From Rotaria macrura (taxonomy: Eukaryota > Rotifera > Eurotatoria > Philodinida > Philodinidae), in contig OENT01000632.1 of NCBI GenBank assembly GCA_900239685.1, forward strand, positions 26,762 to 90,761: 64,000 nucleotides of DNA, given 5' to 3'. The first letter of the stretch is position 1. Each line of letters opens with the position of its first letter. Of this stretch, positions 12,401 to 26,197 are shown piece after piece. The position numbers and the translations under genes are program-made. The notes under the pieces were generated by a model. That model was not told the DNA's origin, did no database searches, and saw only the letters and a program-made list of their open reading frames with translations.

Positions 12401-15400
12401 GATAATAGACTTCACTTCAAGTTGTTAATAATACATCGTCATATATCGATTATGTGAATAAGTTGTCATTTGTTGAAGACAATATCGATCTTGTCCGCCG
12501 TGCATTTTTATTTCGCTTGATAAATAAGTTTATTTTAATTAGGGTAATGAATATGAATGTTATACGAAATATACACAAACAATGTTATCAACAGATTATA
12601 CAGAACAATTTAAAATAATGTTAAATAATGAACAAGTTAAACAATATTTAGAAGTGAGTACAAATTCTATGTTTCGATAATTTTGATCAATCGAATTTCG
12701 TTCCAGTCAAAATCGGATCAAATTAAAGAAACATATCGATATCTATTACCGGCATTATTACATGTACCTATTCATCATTTTCAACAATATATCATCTATT
12801 TAGAAGTAGGAATATTAAAATAGAATATGATTATCTGAAAAGAAAAATGTCTTCTTCTTTGTTTTCCTCTAATCAATTAAGAAATTAGCTTTATTTCCAG
12901 AATCTGAATCGGCTCAATTAACCGATGTTCTTAGTGTATTAAGACAAAATTCTTATCATGTTAAACGACCAAAATTATTCACGTAAATATGATAAGCATA
13001 ATTGTAAAATTAATCATATGATTTATTTATTCTAGGAATTTAAGTATTCATTCATTTACAATGCCAAAGTCGAATGATAGTAAAATAAATAATTGGAAAA
13101 ATTTAATCGAAAATTGGGATATTAAAGAATCAATATCATTAATTGATAGTCATTTGAAACATATTGTTGTACAAAATACTTCATCGAATCTCATAACAAG
13201 TGTTGATCGACGTGCAATCTTATTTTCAACTATTTTATGCCTTTGTAAATCTTTATCGAATGATAAATGGAAATTTAAGGAAAAAATTTGGTTAAGAAAA
13301 TTTAATATTAATGATCAAATTACTATTTCTGGTAGTAGAATAATTGATAAAATTTTAAGAAAAATAGAACTAATAAAGTATTGTTTCGTTTTTTTTTCTT
13401 TCTTTCTTCTATTGAGATCATGAACATGTATTCGAAATACAATGTGATGAAAAAAATTATATTTTAGCAGCTCGATCCGAACAAGATAAACTTCAATGGT
13501 TATGTTTTCTTATGTATATACGAAATAAAAGGTAAATAAAATTATTGTTAATGGAGTGGTAAGTTACAGGTTGCACACAGTAGCGTTCATTTTAAGACTT
13601 TAGAGACTGTTCACTATTTGGTAACCTAGGGGTGGTTACTAGAGGTATGCGGTTCCAAAAAGTCTGGAACCACAGAACCGTTTCTTTAGCATGATCGCCA
13701 ACGTCTAGTTTTCTCAGCAGATAATTAAAAAGAGATGATGCACATTGCATATGGCATACGAACTTATGCTGGTCTTGAGATGAGAATATGAATCTTCTAG
13801 CATACAAAGGTATGGACGATACCATATCTAGCCCAACTCAAAGTCAGTTTTCGACAACTAATCACTTCCTCGATAATATTTTTGGAACTTCAGGCATCTA
13901 GCGACTATTTACCTCTTCTGAGAAAATTCATATACAAATGCAACGATACTTGCTAGACGAAACGATGAGTCACATGATGTATGGTTTTATAACAATGAGT
14001 ATGTCAAAGATTTTGAGTGCCAACGTTCTTGATGAAATTTAGTACTATCATAATTATGTTTTCGAGATGATAATATTGGTAGAGAAATTTTACGGATTAT
14101 CAAGTGCGTTTTGCTGTCAAAAGAAAACAAGAAAAGAAAAAGCCTGACGATTATCGAGTACATTTTTATATCGAAAAAGGATACAACAGTTCGGCCTTCT
14201 TTCCTACAATTTGCCACTACTAATTCTGAATCACATTAACAACTATATAGACTTTAAAGAAAAAATGAATATCGAAATATATTATTGAATCATTCGAGAT
14301 ATAGAAAAGTATCTTTGAACAAGAATTTAAACGTTTTAAAACATTTTTCTGTTATAAATTGAATGATAGTAGAAAAAATGAAAAGAAATAGATCGATTCT
14401 CTCGTGTTTCATTAAATTATGATGTCAGTTATTGAGATCTCGACTTGAACTTTTACACGGAAACAAGTACCGACGAAAACGGTTTATTTTGAACATTTCA
14501 GATCTTGCTATTCCAATACGTAGCTATTGTGAAAATTTGTATTTTTTCATCGTTCCAATAGTGCGGTAAATTTGATAATACACATAAATTAAACGAGAGA
14601 CCTATTTCTATTTAATGTTTCAAGTAGAAATTCGAAGATCAATTTTTCTAATGTTCCTGGGGGGGGGGGGGAACACAGGACTCTTTAAAAAAAGCATCTT
14701 ATACGTCGACTATTTTCGTAACGATTAGCTAACTGTCGAAAATGTTTTCTGAGTATTGATAATTCCTTTGGAACTAAATAATGGAAATAGAAAAGTGATT
14801 GAATAATCGGTGATCTTTCCTTGTTAGATCAAGAACTATACTTTGCAACAATATACGTATCTATAAACAATATCTTGTTATAGTCTGATGTCACTTGCAT
14901 GGACATGATGTTCTTTTCAACAGTAACTAGTTAAAAGTCTTAACCTTTTTAGACCTAACAAACATTAACACTTATGTATAGTAGAGCGATTGACGTAAGA
15001 GTTATTATTGTACATGATTAATAATATTCTATGCTTGCTAAATAAGCAGACGTAAAACTTGACATTTACATTTATAATTGAATTGACTAATTTCTATATG
15101 TTGAATACGTGTAATATGACATGCTGAAAATCTTCCTTGTTAATCTCATGTTCTTTTTCTTAGTATTCTTCAACGTGAATTATACAATATTCTTGTTAAT
15201 GAAGATGCTCAACAAGTTTTATTAACTCCGGATCCATCACGATACAAGTAAATTAATCTATATGGGTGAATCCGCCTGGTGTCTACCACTATTAGGGGAA
15301 AGTTTTTTTCTCATGCTTCGTATATGCTAACTAGACGGAGCCTAGGTGAAAACGATTGAAGGTAATAATTTAAAATCTTTGTGAGGTCGAAATACGGTGA

Positions 15401-18400
15401 TACAGGTTGCTTTTTCTGGAATAAATCCTCATATGTGGGCATTATTTGTAGAATGTCCCTGAGTTTGCATCCACTTCTTCCTAATGAAGTGAAACACTCT
15501 GAGCTTATAGGTCTTGGACATATAAGGATAAACATGGGTTAAATAAATTTAAAAAGTTTGTAAATTGATCCCAAGGTGTGAGTCGGACTCAAGTAGAGTG
15601 TCCCCACTAAACCGAACCCTATATAACTCCCCTGATTTAAATGATAGAAATCTGAAAATGTTACCACAAATATATACCCGTCGATAGCCGCTTCGAAGCT
15701 CTACAGTATGGTACTATTAATAGTGGCTGAAAGTCTGGACCAGGATCCACATAGTTCATATACTGCGTGTCTGTATAAAAAACGTGCATTTTTGACTCAT
15801 GTTGGACAGATTTTCCTCATCATAATTACGCTTTTGATCAAAAATGGCATATTTGGAATCAGCATACAAAACTGAGGCGGCGTATATGTTTTTCTAAATA
15901 TTTGGAGAATTTTTATTTTCGTCGAAAAAATCAGTCGGGGACCCCCTCAGGAATATGTGAAATAATAAAATCGATCAAAATCTTACTCTGAATATGAGAA
16001 ACGACATATAGACCATTATGATGCTACCAAATGCCAAAATGGCAGGTAGATAAATAATAAAAACCAGATTTTCACTGAACTTAGTTTTTGAATAAACGTT
16101 TTCCAAATCTTTTGAAAAACACATAGATCGACTTGGTTTTGTATGCTGATTCCAAATATGACCTTTGTCTTGATAAAAATTGTAATTGTTATGACAAAAA
16201 TTAGTCTGCCCAATACCCATATGTGATGAGTTGTTCGTAAAAAAAAACAACCTGGATCTCTGTATTTTTACCTTGTAAAAATTTTTAATTATCACCTCAA
16301 GTCATTTTTGCTTATGCTCCGTCTAACTGGAGTATCGAAAATGCGGAAAATAAAACATTTCGCATAACTGGTAGAAACCCGGTGGATTCACCCATATATG
16401 TATCAATTAATATTTTCTTCGTTTGTTAATGTAGATTTTGTGCACCAAATTTACCAACAAATATTCTTATTGATTATCATACAAATGATAAATCATCATC
16501 ATCATTTGTAATTCGTGGTGCAACTATTGAAAAATTAATCGAACATTTAACACATCATCAATTACTTCATCCACGTTTTGTTAAATCATTTCTTATGACA
16601 TATAAATCTTATTGTTCACCATTGGAATTACTAAATTTACTCATCGATCGATACAATATACCTGAGCCAGCGTCTGCATACTTATATACTGAACAACAAC
16701 TAAAGAAATTTCGTCGAGAATATGTTCAACCGGTGAAATTACGGTAAATAACATCAAGATGTGATTTCTATTATTTAAATTTGTACCAATTCAAATATCT
16801 TTTCATTTTAAATAATAATTAATCATTTTAGAGTACTGAATGTTATTCGACAATGGGTTGATAAATATTTCAGTGATCTTGTTGAATCCAATGATCATGT
16901 ACTTGAACAACTACGAACATTTTTACAATCAATACCTGATACAGGTGGATTGTATCAATTTAAGACAAGTATTTTAAAATTAATTGATAAACAGGTTTGA
17001 AAAATCTTTTGAATTTTTCGCACGTATTCGAACAAGAAAACTAAAATAAAAACTTATTTTAATACATAGAAAATCGATTATCAAGATCCATCGAAGAAAA
17101 CTCAGCAACAAGATTTAATTACTGATGAACGTGATCAAATTGAAGATCTCGACGTTTTTCTCGTATGTAATCTTTATCTTTCCGTAAGATTTCAAGAGTA
17201 CAGGCTAGGCTATTATTTTTTTGCTCATGTTGATTTTTATAGATAAATATTTCGTAGAAGAGTTTTCTATAATAATTTATCAATCAATTAGAAGTACTAT
17301 TTGATTTTTACTATAGATTGTAACATATTATTCAATTGAAAATATAAAAATTACTCAGAAAAAGTTTTGTTTGATGTACTCTCTTTCTTTCCACAGTACG
17401 TCATAGAACACAGGACATGTCTGGCAGACAGTCTGTTGTTGTTGTTGCTCTGTGTATGCCGTAGGAAAACAACAGCATTTCTTTGACGTAGACTCTCGTC
17501 AGACATCTAAATACAGATGCATAAAACTATTAGAGTATACTAGGGTCACGAGAAGTATATTCTATAGTTCTTTTATCCTAAGGTTAGAAAATATTTTTCT
17601 TGCACTTTAAATTTTGATACAGACATTTACTTCTCGTATCTTTTCGTAATATGATCTTACGAATAAGGGAGAATGAAATCGAATTTTCTAATTTAAAAGA
17701 TGAAAAGAGTACATGAAAGAAAAAAAGAACTTATCTTATATTTTTAAACAGATGAATGACCTAATCAATTGTTTTACAACATGATTGTCATCTTTGGGTA
17801 CAACAAGATATACATTGCCTTGTTTTAATTGCTGTTGCATAGACTCAGTTCGATCTAATGTTTTAATAACGAGTTATTTCGTCTATAGATTGTAAGATTA
17901 TGAAATTTATTCATTTCATAAAAGAAATTCAAAAACCATTCGTATAAATATTATTTCTTGTTTCATCTTTTCATTTGTTTCGATTGATAATGTAAAGTAT
18001 CTAGAATACTAAACAACACTTCAGTTAGAACCGATTGAGCCTAGATTTTTCGTTTGACAGTGCTCTATTGTATGTTCTGCGAAAAGCAGACGATTGAGTA
18101 ATCATGTCCTGTAGTAAATAAGACAACAAGAGAAAAAAAAACTCTGTTTTGTGAGATAGGTTTTCATTGTTACTAACTGGTCAATTACATAGAGGACGAT
18201 TTATCGTACATGGGTAGAATTCTTCTGTTCCGTTTAAAACATAGACAAGGTGTAAATTACGTCAGTATGATTTTTTTTCTCATATCTGCTGGTTACTTAA
18301 GATAGAACTAGATGAAAACAATCGGATCCTAATCAAAGTTAATCAACGTCTAGCAGTTGTCATAGTAGAGCTTTCAGATATAAACTTTAGACGATAAAGT

Positions 18401-21400
18401 ATAGACGTCAGTTTCTTTCATACATAACTCAAAGAAAAAGAAGTAATCTCGAATTCGACCTTTTTGACATCGACAGAAGATATAGTATTGAATGAAGATG
18501 ATTATCAGAGTTATGGATATCATCAATGAAAAAGATTGATTTCACTTCGACAATACAGATTTAATCTATGGTTTGTTCATGTATGCAGCAGAGAAAAAAA
18601 TTTGTCAATTTATTTCTTTATGTCGAAATTCACTGCATCGCTTGACATTTATTATATTATCCATTTCAAGACAGAAAACATATGACTATTTCTTTTAATA
18701 GTCATTGGCAGGAACATAGTAGAGGAGCATGGTTTTCACCATCGAAAAGACTATACTCAGGACTATAAATGCATCAGATCTTGAAGAGATATGAACATTG
18801 TACACGTGATTTTCGGCAAACCGATAACTGGTTCGTCTCGGGTGGTATGTTCATGACTTTCATATACCCATATTGTAATCTAATGTCTTCTATATGAACT
18901 GTGACATGTTCAGATTTTCTTCAGGAAGTTGAATTCTGACCTTTCCGAACATGTCTAGTGGTTCATTGTATGTCCTGAGAACTTCAGCTGAAGAACATGA
19001 TCCTTATTCGAGATATTCTAGTTTTAAATAAATCCACGTTTTGTGAGCTGTCCGTGGAAATTGACTATGTTTTGCAAGTTTCATATCTTGTAAAGGAACT
19101 ATTCTTTAAAATATTTTTATTATCAGATAAACTTATATTCCAGAATCTGCTCTTTCCAACGTTGAAAACAGTACCCTTCTATCATATGTTTGTCAACTAT
19201 TATTCACAAAAAAAAACAGCCATCTGTCTTCTTTTTTTTGAAATCGATAATAATTCCAGAATATGAAAATTGCCAATTCAACGACGTAATTAATTCTATT
19301 TTTTTATACTTTACAGTATGATATGAAAGAATTATCTGATCAAATAACTTTAATCTGTTCAAACTATTTTCGTGCAATAACATCTCAAGAATTACTCTAT
19401 CGTTTACCCAATCTATATAATTTACAGAATTATATGAAATTTCTTGATAAAGTGGTTCGTATTTCAAATGAAAATAAAAACTTTATGATTGTTTCGTTCT
19501 ATAATAAAATAAAACAATGATACATTCTAGCTTGGATTTTGGTGCAAACGATCAATATTAGAAACATCGAATTTTGAAGAACGGATTGCCGTCGCAGAAC
19601 GTTTTATTCAAATAGCTATTCGAGCATATGAAAAGAAAAATTTTGCAGCTGTTTTTGCTATTATATTTGGTGGAATTATTGATTTAGAAAAATCCTTACC
19701 ACACACATGGGATGTAAGTAGACAAATTTTCTTATGTAATTATGTACATTGTTTCTTTATTGAATTAGCGTCTTAGTAAACAAAGTCGAACATTTGTTAC
19801 ATTAGTCGATGATATGCTTGGTGAAGATTCACATTTTAAATTATATTTTGAAAAATTACGTCAAAGTCCTTTACCTGTTGTACCATTTATTGGTATGAAT
19901 CAAAATGTAGTTATGAGTTTTGTATGTTGTTTTTAATTATATTTAAGCTAACAATCAAACACGTATTGCACAAATGAAAGAAAAACATAATATGATTGTT
20001 TTGCCGACAGGTGAAATATTGATTAATTTTCGAAAATTTCAACAAATCGGTGAACATTTATGTGAAATTCAACAATATCAAAATATGCCGTATGATATTT
20101 TACCAAATTATGATATACAACGTGAATTAAAACGACTTAATCCAATGAAAGGTTTTCCAGATGAGAATACTTTTCAAAATTATTTAGTTACACGTAAAGA
20201 ATATGTTGAACCTGCAGATTCATCGCCAAGAATATTTGTAAGTTATTTACATAGTTTTTTGTTTTTGTTTCTTTTCAACATTTGTCCCTCGTTCTTAGTC
20301 AATACGAAGACCACCACAAACATGGCGTTCATATTCACGTGTTTCTCGTCTTTTCATGATTCAACCATCAGCGTTCAATTCTCATACTCGAACAGCAAGT
20401 CAATCTGATGAACATCATCATCATCATCATCATCAAAAATCAAATACAGATACCATAACTCGTAAGTTTGTTTTAATCATTCTCAACATACGACATCATG
20501 GTTTTTACATTGATTTAGATTAGTTAACGAGTATTGTCTAGATATTTTATTTTGGAAGCGAGGGGAGGAGGATGATCATAGTCGAATATTAATTTTTATG
20601 TAGCAAGTTTCTAGTTAGAATTGATTGGTTCTATACATGAGTTTCATCTCTTTTCTACCCTTGACGTCTCGAATAGACTGACAATATTTTTACATTTAAT
20701 ATGATGATCCAGACTGAAATCATGAAAAATTTCAGATTTTTGCAAAAACTATGCTTCTTGAATTTTGCCTTGAGTCGACATCTTCGATTTAATGGTTTCA
20801 GGATGTCGTAGCTAAGTGGCTCTGTTTTCCGGTATATATCTAGTAAGTAATATGTTCAAAGATTCGATATCATCAGCCATAGAATCGTTCTCGATTGTTG
20901 AGTACTTTTCTATACACTTATTAGTTTCTATACTGAAAGGCATGAACACTGTGGACAAGATTAGCTTTCTATCCACAACTACACCCTGCCTTAATTGTAC
21001 TGACCATATTGCACTGGTAAATCTGCTATTAGAAAATACACACACACACACACACCGATAGGTAGAATTAGTTTGTTTCTACGAATTCTTAACATCAGAA
21101 ATTGATATAAACGAATTGTTCATGATGTTAGGTTCTTCTACGTTCGTAGATAAAATTTTCATGAAAATTGGTAAGTACACTGAACACCGCTTGTTAGAGT
21201 TCTCAATTGAAATCCTGCATCAAGATTACTCGTTTGCTTCAAATTTGAATCTCGATAGTATTGCTCTATGAAATCATATTTGTATGACATTCGATTTCTA
21301 GGTCGACAAACAAGTTTCGATAGTCATTTATTAACATCAACTGATTCTTTTGCTTTTGATAATTCTCTATGTGGATCAAGTGATGATTTTCAATTAACAA

Positions 21401-21456
21401 TCAATATGCAAGAACAAAAGCCACCACCTATACCACCACGAGCACCACGAACATAA
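9468..21456 (+). CDS. SOS1: Son of sevenless, Ras/Rac guanine nucleotide exchange factor
   Basis: A complete SOS ortholog that loads Ras with GTP downstream of receptor tyrosine kinases. I read 22 exons: 9468-9524, 9593-9720, 11008-11104, 11159-11236, 11303-11383, 11462-11671, 11753-11896, 12543-12653, 12707-12805, 12882-12982, 13036-~13382, 13417-13531, 15164-15247, 16435-16743, 16832-16994, 17070-17162, 19317-19454, 19531-19713, 19769-19892, 19948-20237, 20299-20461 and 21302-21456. They sum to 3270 nt (1089 aa; human SOS1 1333). Domains in order: histone folds ~1-147, DH ~163-365, PH ~390-525, REM ~580-700 (HPRFVKSFLMTYKSYCSPLE), Cdc25 catalytic ~745-985 (LETSNFEERIAVAERF, GEIQQYQNMPYDI). 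The shortened tail has seven histidines and ends PPPIPPRAPRT, a single PxxPxR Grb2-SH3 site. The exon 11 donor is ambiguous between ~13378 and 13382. Confidence 0.9.
14659..14671 (+). repeat. Poly-G run in SOS intron 12
   Basis: An uninterrupted run of 13 G, flanked by gttcct and aac so that it looks weakly palindromic. It is notable in such AT-rich DNA. It may be a microsatellite or prone to length error. Confidence 0.7.
15261..16396. mobile_element. Non-autonomous DNA transposon with long TIRs in SOS intron 13
   Basis: About 1.14 kb. The ends are TATGGGTGAATCC… and its inverted copy …GGATTCACCCATA. Similarity continues inward for about 200 bp per side through shared landmarks (tagacggagc, the tgataatt-like stretch, ccaggttg). 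The insertion is flanked by TA on both sides (15259-15260 and 16397-16398), compatible with TA target duplication as in Tc1/mariner-like elements. No transposase reading frame is visible, so it would need an enzyme in trans. The two TIRs have clearly diverged, suggesting an old insertion. Confidence 0.72.
21040..21058 (+). repeat. CA microsatellite in SOS intron 21
   Basis: A short run of about eight CA dinucleotides between SOS exons 21 and 22, without coding potential. Confidence 0.7.
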
Positions 21457-22459
21457 AATGAAAGTAAAAAGCAAAGTTTTCTGTTTCTCTACAATTAACT
21501 AATTATTCTCTTGTCAGATTCATACTTTTCTTTTTTTTTTTATTAATTTTTTTTCTTGCGCGTGTCTTTCATAAATTATTATTATTATTATTATGTATCT
21601 TGTTTAACTAATGCTGTGGATAAACAAATAAATAAAACTACAAAAAAAAATAATAGAGAAATCATTAACACTTTCGTATTCTTTTATAAATGGAATAAAT
21701 TTCTAGGCATTGTTTTAACAAAACCTACGATGTGATGATTATTTGCAAACTATGACTTTAGTCAGTAAATATTCATCGAATGTTTCTGTTGAGAACTTAA
21801 GCCGAAATACATCAGTTTGATTGACTTATCATTTCCGTTGAAATTCTTTCTATTTATGCAGAGGAGAATGATGATGAGGATGCTAAAATTTTGATAGATA
21901 TTAATTTATTTGTATATGAACACTTTCGTATATAAGAATAAAATGACTAAAAAAAGAGAGATTCTACAATTTATTATCTTTTCTGGTCGTAGAAACGCTT
22001 GAAGAGTCTGATTTTCTGTTAAGATGTATTTAAGTTAAATGTATAAAATATTAAGATGATTTCTATTGAGGAGAAATTAAAATTTGAGAACCTTTCCATA
22101 GATACAACTATTGCTATAAACACCGTCTAGAATGAGTGGTGTTTTTTCTTCAAAGTTTAACAAAAGCTAGCAGATTCGTATTCGACGATTATCCAAAATT
22201 TCACGTGTAACTATAATCTAGTAAGAAATCGGTATGTATTGAAAACGCCGAAAGAGAAAATGTCGAATCAGTGAGAGATGATGTTGGATGAAAAATATAT
22301 AATAGTTATTTTATATTATTGAAAACTAGGAAAAATACGTTGATTGTTTTTGGCAAATAACTATTTAAAAAATGAATGATTTTCAATGGGTCCAGATGTG
22401 TGTAATCAATATACAATTTATGTTTTCCTCACGGTGAACAATGATAAGTTATCTAACAA
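21457..22459. other. SOS 3' flank, tail-to-tail with next gene
   Basis: Immediately after the SOS stop come T-rich tracts, an ATT microsatellite near 21579-21596, and overlapping AATAAA signals near 21627 (aaataaataaaac) that probably end the SOS transcript. The rest shows no coding features up to the stop codon of the minus-strand exon. Confidence 0.5.
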
Positions 22460-22663
22460 TTACTCAACGTCGATGTCGTTGTTGCTGTAACGTGCCATGC
22501 GAGTATCGATATGTTTTTGAACACCATTAGTAGAACTTGAAATTGGTCGACGTTTAGTACCTGTACTCATTTGCAATATCTCGATTTTTCTTTGTTTTCG
22601 TTGTGTTCTGTATCTACGCATACAATGAATAATTGGAGGAAAAGTATTAGCTAACCAATGAAA
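22460..22663 (-). CDS. Terminal exon of an unidentified gene (partial)
   Basis: An open stretch of 67 codons plus stop, preceded on the minus strand by a good acceptor (tcttttatag) and read in phase 0. The peptide starts FHWLANTFPPIIHCMRRYRT, continues with a strongly basic segment (QRKQRK), then a polar tail ending NNDIDVE. A short hydrophobic piece followed by basic residues suggests the cytoplasmic end of a membrane protein. I do not recognise the family and found no convincing upstream exons, which should lie beyond 22663. The intron upstream of the exon holds the hAT-like MITE at 22738. Confidence 0.35.
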   Translation of the reverse strand, partial: FHWLANTFPPIIHCMRRYRTQRKQRKIEILQMSTGTKRRPISSSTNGVQKHIDTRMARYSNNDIDVE

Positions 22664-22737
22664 CTATAAAAGAAAATACGAGACAAAGCAAACACGAGAA
22701 ACATGATAGAAAAGAAGATCAGTATTGGTGAATAATG

Positions 22738-22929
22738 CAAGGGGGAAACAGCTGATTATTGATTAGATATGATTATCAGTGATTATCAGTGATTAGTGTT
22801 GATTAGGAGTGATTAGGTAATCACTCCTAATCACTGCTAGTATTGATTATGAGTGATTACCTAATCACTCATAATCAACACTAATCACTGATAATCATTT
22901 CTAATCAATAATCAGCTGTTTCCCCCTTG
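22738..22929. mobile_element. hAT-type MITE, near-perfect hairpin
   Basis: 192 bp, beginning CAAGGGGGAAACAGCTGATT and ending with its inverted copy, so almost the whole element can fold into one hairpin. It is flanked by perfect 8 bp direct repeats GAATAATG (22730-22737 and 22930-22937), the target duplication length of hAT elements; the CA-GGGG start also suits hAT ends. The interior is built from repeated TGATTA units (tgattatcag, tgattagtgt, tgattagg). No coding capacity. Confidence 0.85.
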
Positions 22930-22937
22930 GAATAATG

Positions 22938-25900
22938 TCATCTCAGAAGTTTCGAAACATTACATGATCGACGTTTGTCTTTCTGCGTTTTCATAGTCAA
23001 TCGAAAGATGAGATTTCACTTTTCATACAAGCACATATCAGACTTCTCCTACATTATGCAATATCTTTCAGTGACCATTCACCGATATATTGTTTCACAT
23101 GTGAAGAACTTTCCCTGGTATGGTAGTTCTAAAGAATTAGAACGAAAGACAAATAATTGACTAAGAAGAATCACTAAGATTTCCGGTCAAAACCATCACA
23201 TTATTTGTCTAAGAGTTTGATATTGACTTCGAAATAACTCTTTATTGTGAGGCTTGACGGCATAATAGTCCAAATTCATCCATGATTCAGTGTTTTTATC
23301 GTTTCCGATCGGATGTTACCATTTGGTAACAGTCGGTCGTGACGGTTCAAAATCGTTGAAAAATTCTATTTCCGATTTTCATCATCTGTTCGCGTATTCA
23401 TAAAGTTTATACATGAAGGAAATGATTGAAATTTATATACAGCGCTTTGACACAGCTTTTTCCAAATTGAAATATACTTGTTCGTGGAAATTCTCTTCTA
23501 GACGAGAGTCGTTATTCTCCACAAATGGTATGCGAAGTGATAATTAGTTTGAATGTGAATGTAGAAGAATGAAGGATGTCTAAGACTAGTATACTTGAGT
23601 TTGGCGCGAAAAACTATATTTTAATCTGGAACAAGCCGTGTAAAAGCGCTGTATATACATTTCTTTCATGTATAAACTGTATGAATAAACTAACAGATAC
23701 ACAATATAGTGCATATGAGTGGTCAAAATTGTTGAAAAATGAATTTTTCAATAATTTTGACCTGTTACAGTCAACTGTTGTCAAATGGCAACATACAGTC
23801 ATCTTGTAAAAAAGTACTGTTTGATTCCGAAAAATGCACGTTTGCTATCTATGAGGTAGAGTAACAAACAGTATGTCTGACAACATTTTTTTGCTATCTG
23901 CTTCTTGAGTGCCGGCTGGACAGGGTTAAATAGATCATCATTTCTATCTCAAACTCTATTGGAAATAAAATCAACAGTTAGACTAGTTCGGAAAGTTTTT
24001 ATAAATCAGAATGTTCATGTAATCGAGCCTAAAATGACCTTCAATTGTAAAAACATTGAGGTTGAAGTTCGCAGATACTATTTTGTTTAATAATCGAAAT
24101 CATAGAAGAATACATTTAAGACAACCTTTACAAGTCAGTCGAATTGTAACCTGTGTCCATATTATCTAACGTTTCCAATAGTCTACAAGTTATATATTTC
24201 TGACTCAAAAAGAATGAATCACTGTAAGCAATTTCCTCGCTAATCTATATCAGCATCTGGTAAGAATGGGTATTAAATTTAGTTTAGATTTTGAACTACG
24301 CATTGATCATCATACTTACACTTATAGTCATGATTACTCGGTCTTCTTGTACTTTAATTTGCCTCACGAAAATAAGAAACGAATTTCCCGGTAGAACTCT
24401 GAAGAATTTTTTCATAGATACGATCAATCTGAACATACTATTGTTTCTATAAGTCTAATTATACGTGGATAAATGCATTGAAACCGTTGAATTTATTGAC
24501 AAAAATTCTATTATTTTAAACACATATTCAGTTGTCTGATATCATACAGTATTGTTTTTGCTTATTGCTAGAATAAAATACCGAATATTATTAACTGAAT
24601 CATACTGTATGACTTTATTCGTTTCTTTTTACCTATTACAAAGCAAAAGAATAGTATTGCTCATTTTGACAAACGACATTTCGATTACATTTAAAACAAA
24701 GCGTATGTCTCTCATCTGCAAAAAATGCTGAATAATAAGACAAATTGATCTAATGACAAATATGAGTAATAGATAGTGGTGATTTTTATCTTGCATCATT
24801 TTCCGTTAAATTATATTCTGATCGATGATTCAGGAAATAAATAGAGAATTTCAAAATTGAATTCATTTCATGTTCAGCTTTACTTGTATTAACTAGATTG
24901 ATCCTACTGAAATGTTTCATTAATTCGTATAAAAAAATGTTTTGCATTTGATAATCATAATCATAATCGAGTCTGATTGTAAAACTCGCTATGATATAAA
25001 TGACATGATCAGCTTGTAGTATTATATAGGTTTGCATTGTCGATCGTATTTTGATGGAAAAAGAAATTTATAATTTCTATAAAATAAAATGATAATCATG
25101 ATTGTCTTTTCATTGGATTTGTCTGTTCACGTCGTATTAAATGATTAATCAACATATGAGATAGTATTCATGCACTTGGATTTATTTCTAATGTTCTACG
25201 AGTATGATGAATTTTAAGTCGATTCTATTTAATATAATATTCAAAAATGAATAAAAACATCCCCATGCTTTACTTCTGATCGACAGAATTACACAGATTA
25301 GTGATTATTTGGATATTTGGCTTATTCTATTTTTGAGAGAATACATTTACGTTTGCTTATATGATCAGTATGAAATTACCTATCATTTGTTCTTATGTTA
25401 TTGATACACAACGCTCTCTCTCTCTCGTTTTCTGCAGGTTCGATCCGATGTCCTTGACCTTTTATTTCATTCACATTTAAGCGAGTATAAGTCAAGTAAA
25501 CTCGATTAATAACATTATAAGTCTTCTATGTATTTAATATAGGTCGATTATAATTAGAGCGTACAAGTTGCCCCGATCGACAACGATCAATAGTACCTAC
25601 ACAGTATATATATATATAGAATTCTCATGTTTTTTCTTGATTGTTTTACCAGTGACCCCTGTTAGTTAAATAACACTTTATATGCTTGTTAATATTAATT
25701 TATATTTACGTTGAAAAAATAGATCGTATTTGGATTTCTTTTTATGAACAACAGATAACTAGTACTGATTGACACAGAAAAGAATTTTAATAGATATCGT
25801 AAAATTCTATTGAAGAAAAAGTAAATATTATACAACAGCTTTGCTGATGAAAAGGTATTTGTCGATATTATTCATACTTGAAAACCGAAAATCAATATAG

Positions 25901-26068
25901 AAACATGCGTATAAAGCTTTGCAGTTTAAAAGAAAATAAAATGAATAGTTTTCTATTACATCTTTGTTCGATTAATTGGAATATAAAAATCATCTCGTAC
26001 CTAGTTTAACTGCTTCGAGAAAGAAAACAATGAAATGGTTCTTTCTTTTTTTAAAATTGTAATTAAAG
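22938..26068. other. Gene-poor region
   Basis: No supported gene. Short open frames occur on both strands without motifs. Apart from the small hairpin at 23721 and a short TA run near 25609-25618, I see ordinary AT-rich sequence. Confidence 0.45.
23721..23762. repeat. Short perfect-type hairpin
   Basis: A 19 bp stem (ggtcaaaattgttgaaaaa and its inverse with one mismatch) around a 4-5 base loop. No target duplication is obvious. It may be a remnant of an inverted-repeat element. Confidence 0.6.
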
Positions 26069-26103
26069 AATCCCACTCTGCAAAGTAGTATCAGAGTGGG
26101 ATT
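26069..26103. repeat. 12 bp inverted repeat upstream of the defensin-like gene
   Basis: A perfect 12 bp stem (aatcccactctg … cagagtgggatt) with an 11-base loop, lying about 95 bases upstream of the TATA box. It could be a binding site for a dimeric factor in the defensin promoter. The function is not shown by sequence. Confidence 0.6.
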
Positions 26104-26197
26104 TAATAGCTGCACGTGAATATATGTTTGCTTGGAGTAAGAAAAAAAATCAAAATTTTCGATAGCTAATCCTTAGGAATACAGAAGAAAAAAGCAA

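Noticed and set aside
25437-25446. ggttcgatcc, resembling a tRNA B box
   Set aside because: Flanking bases do not form a T stem, and no acceptor or anticodon arms are found at the right distance.
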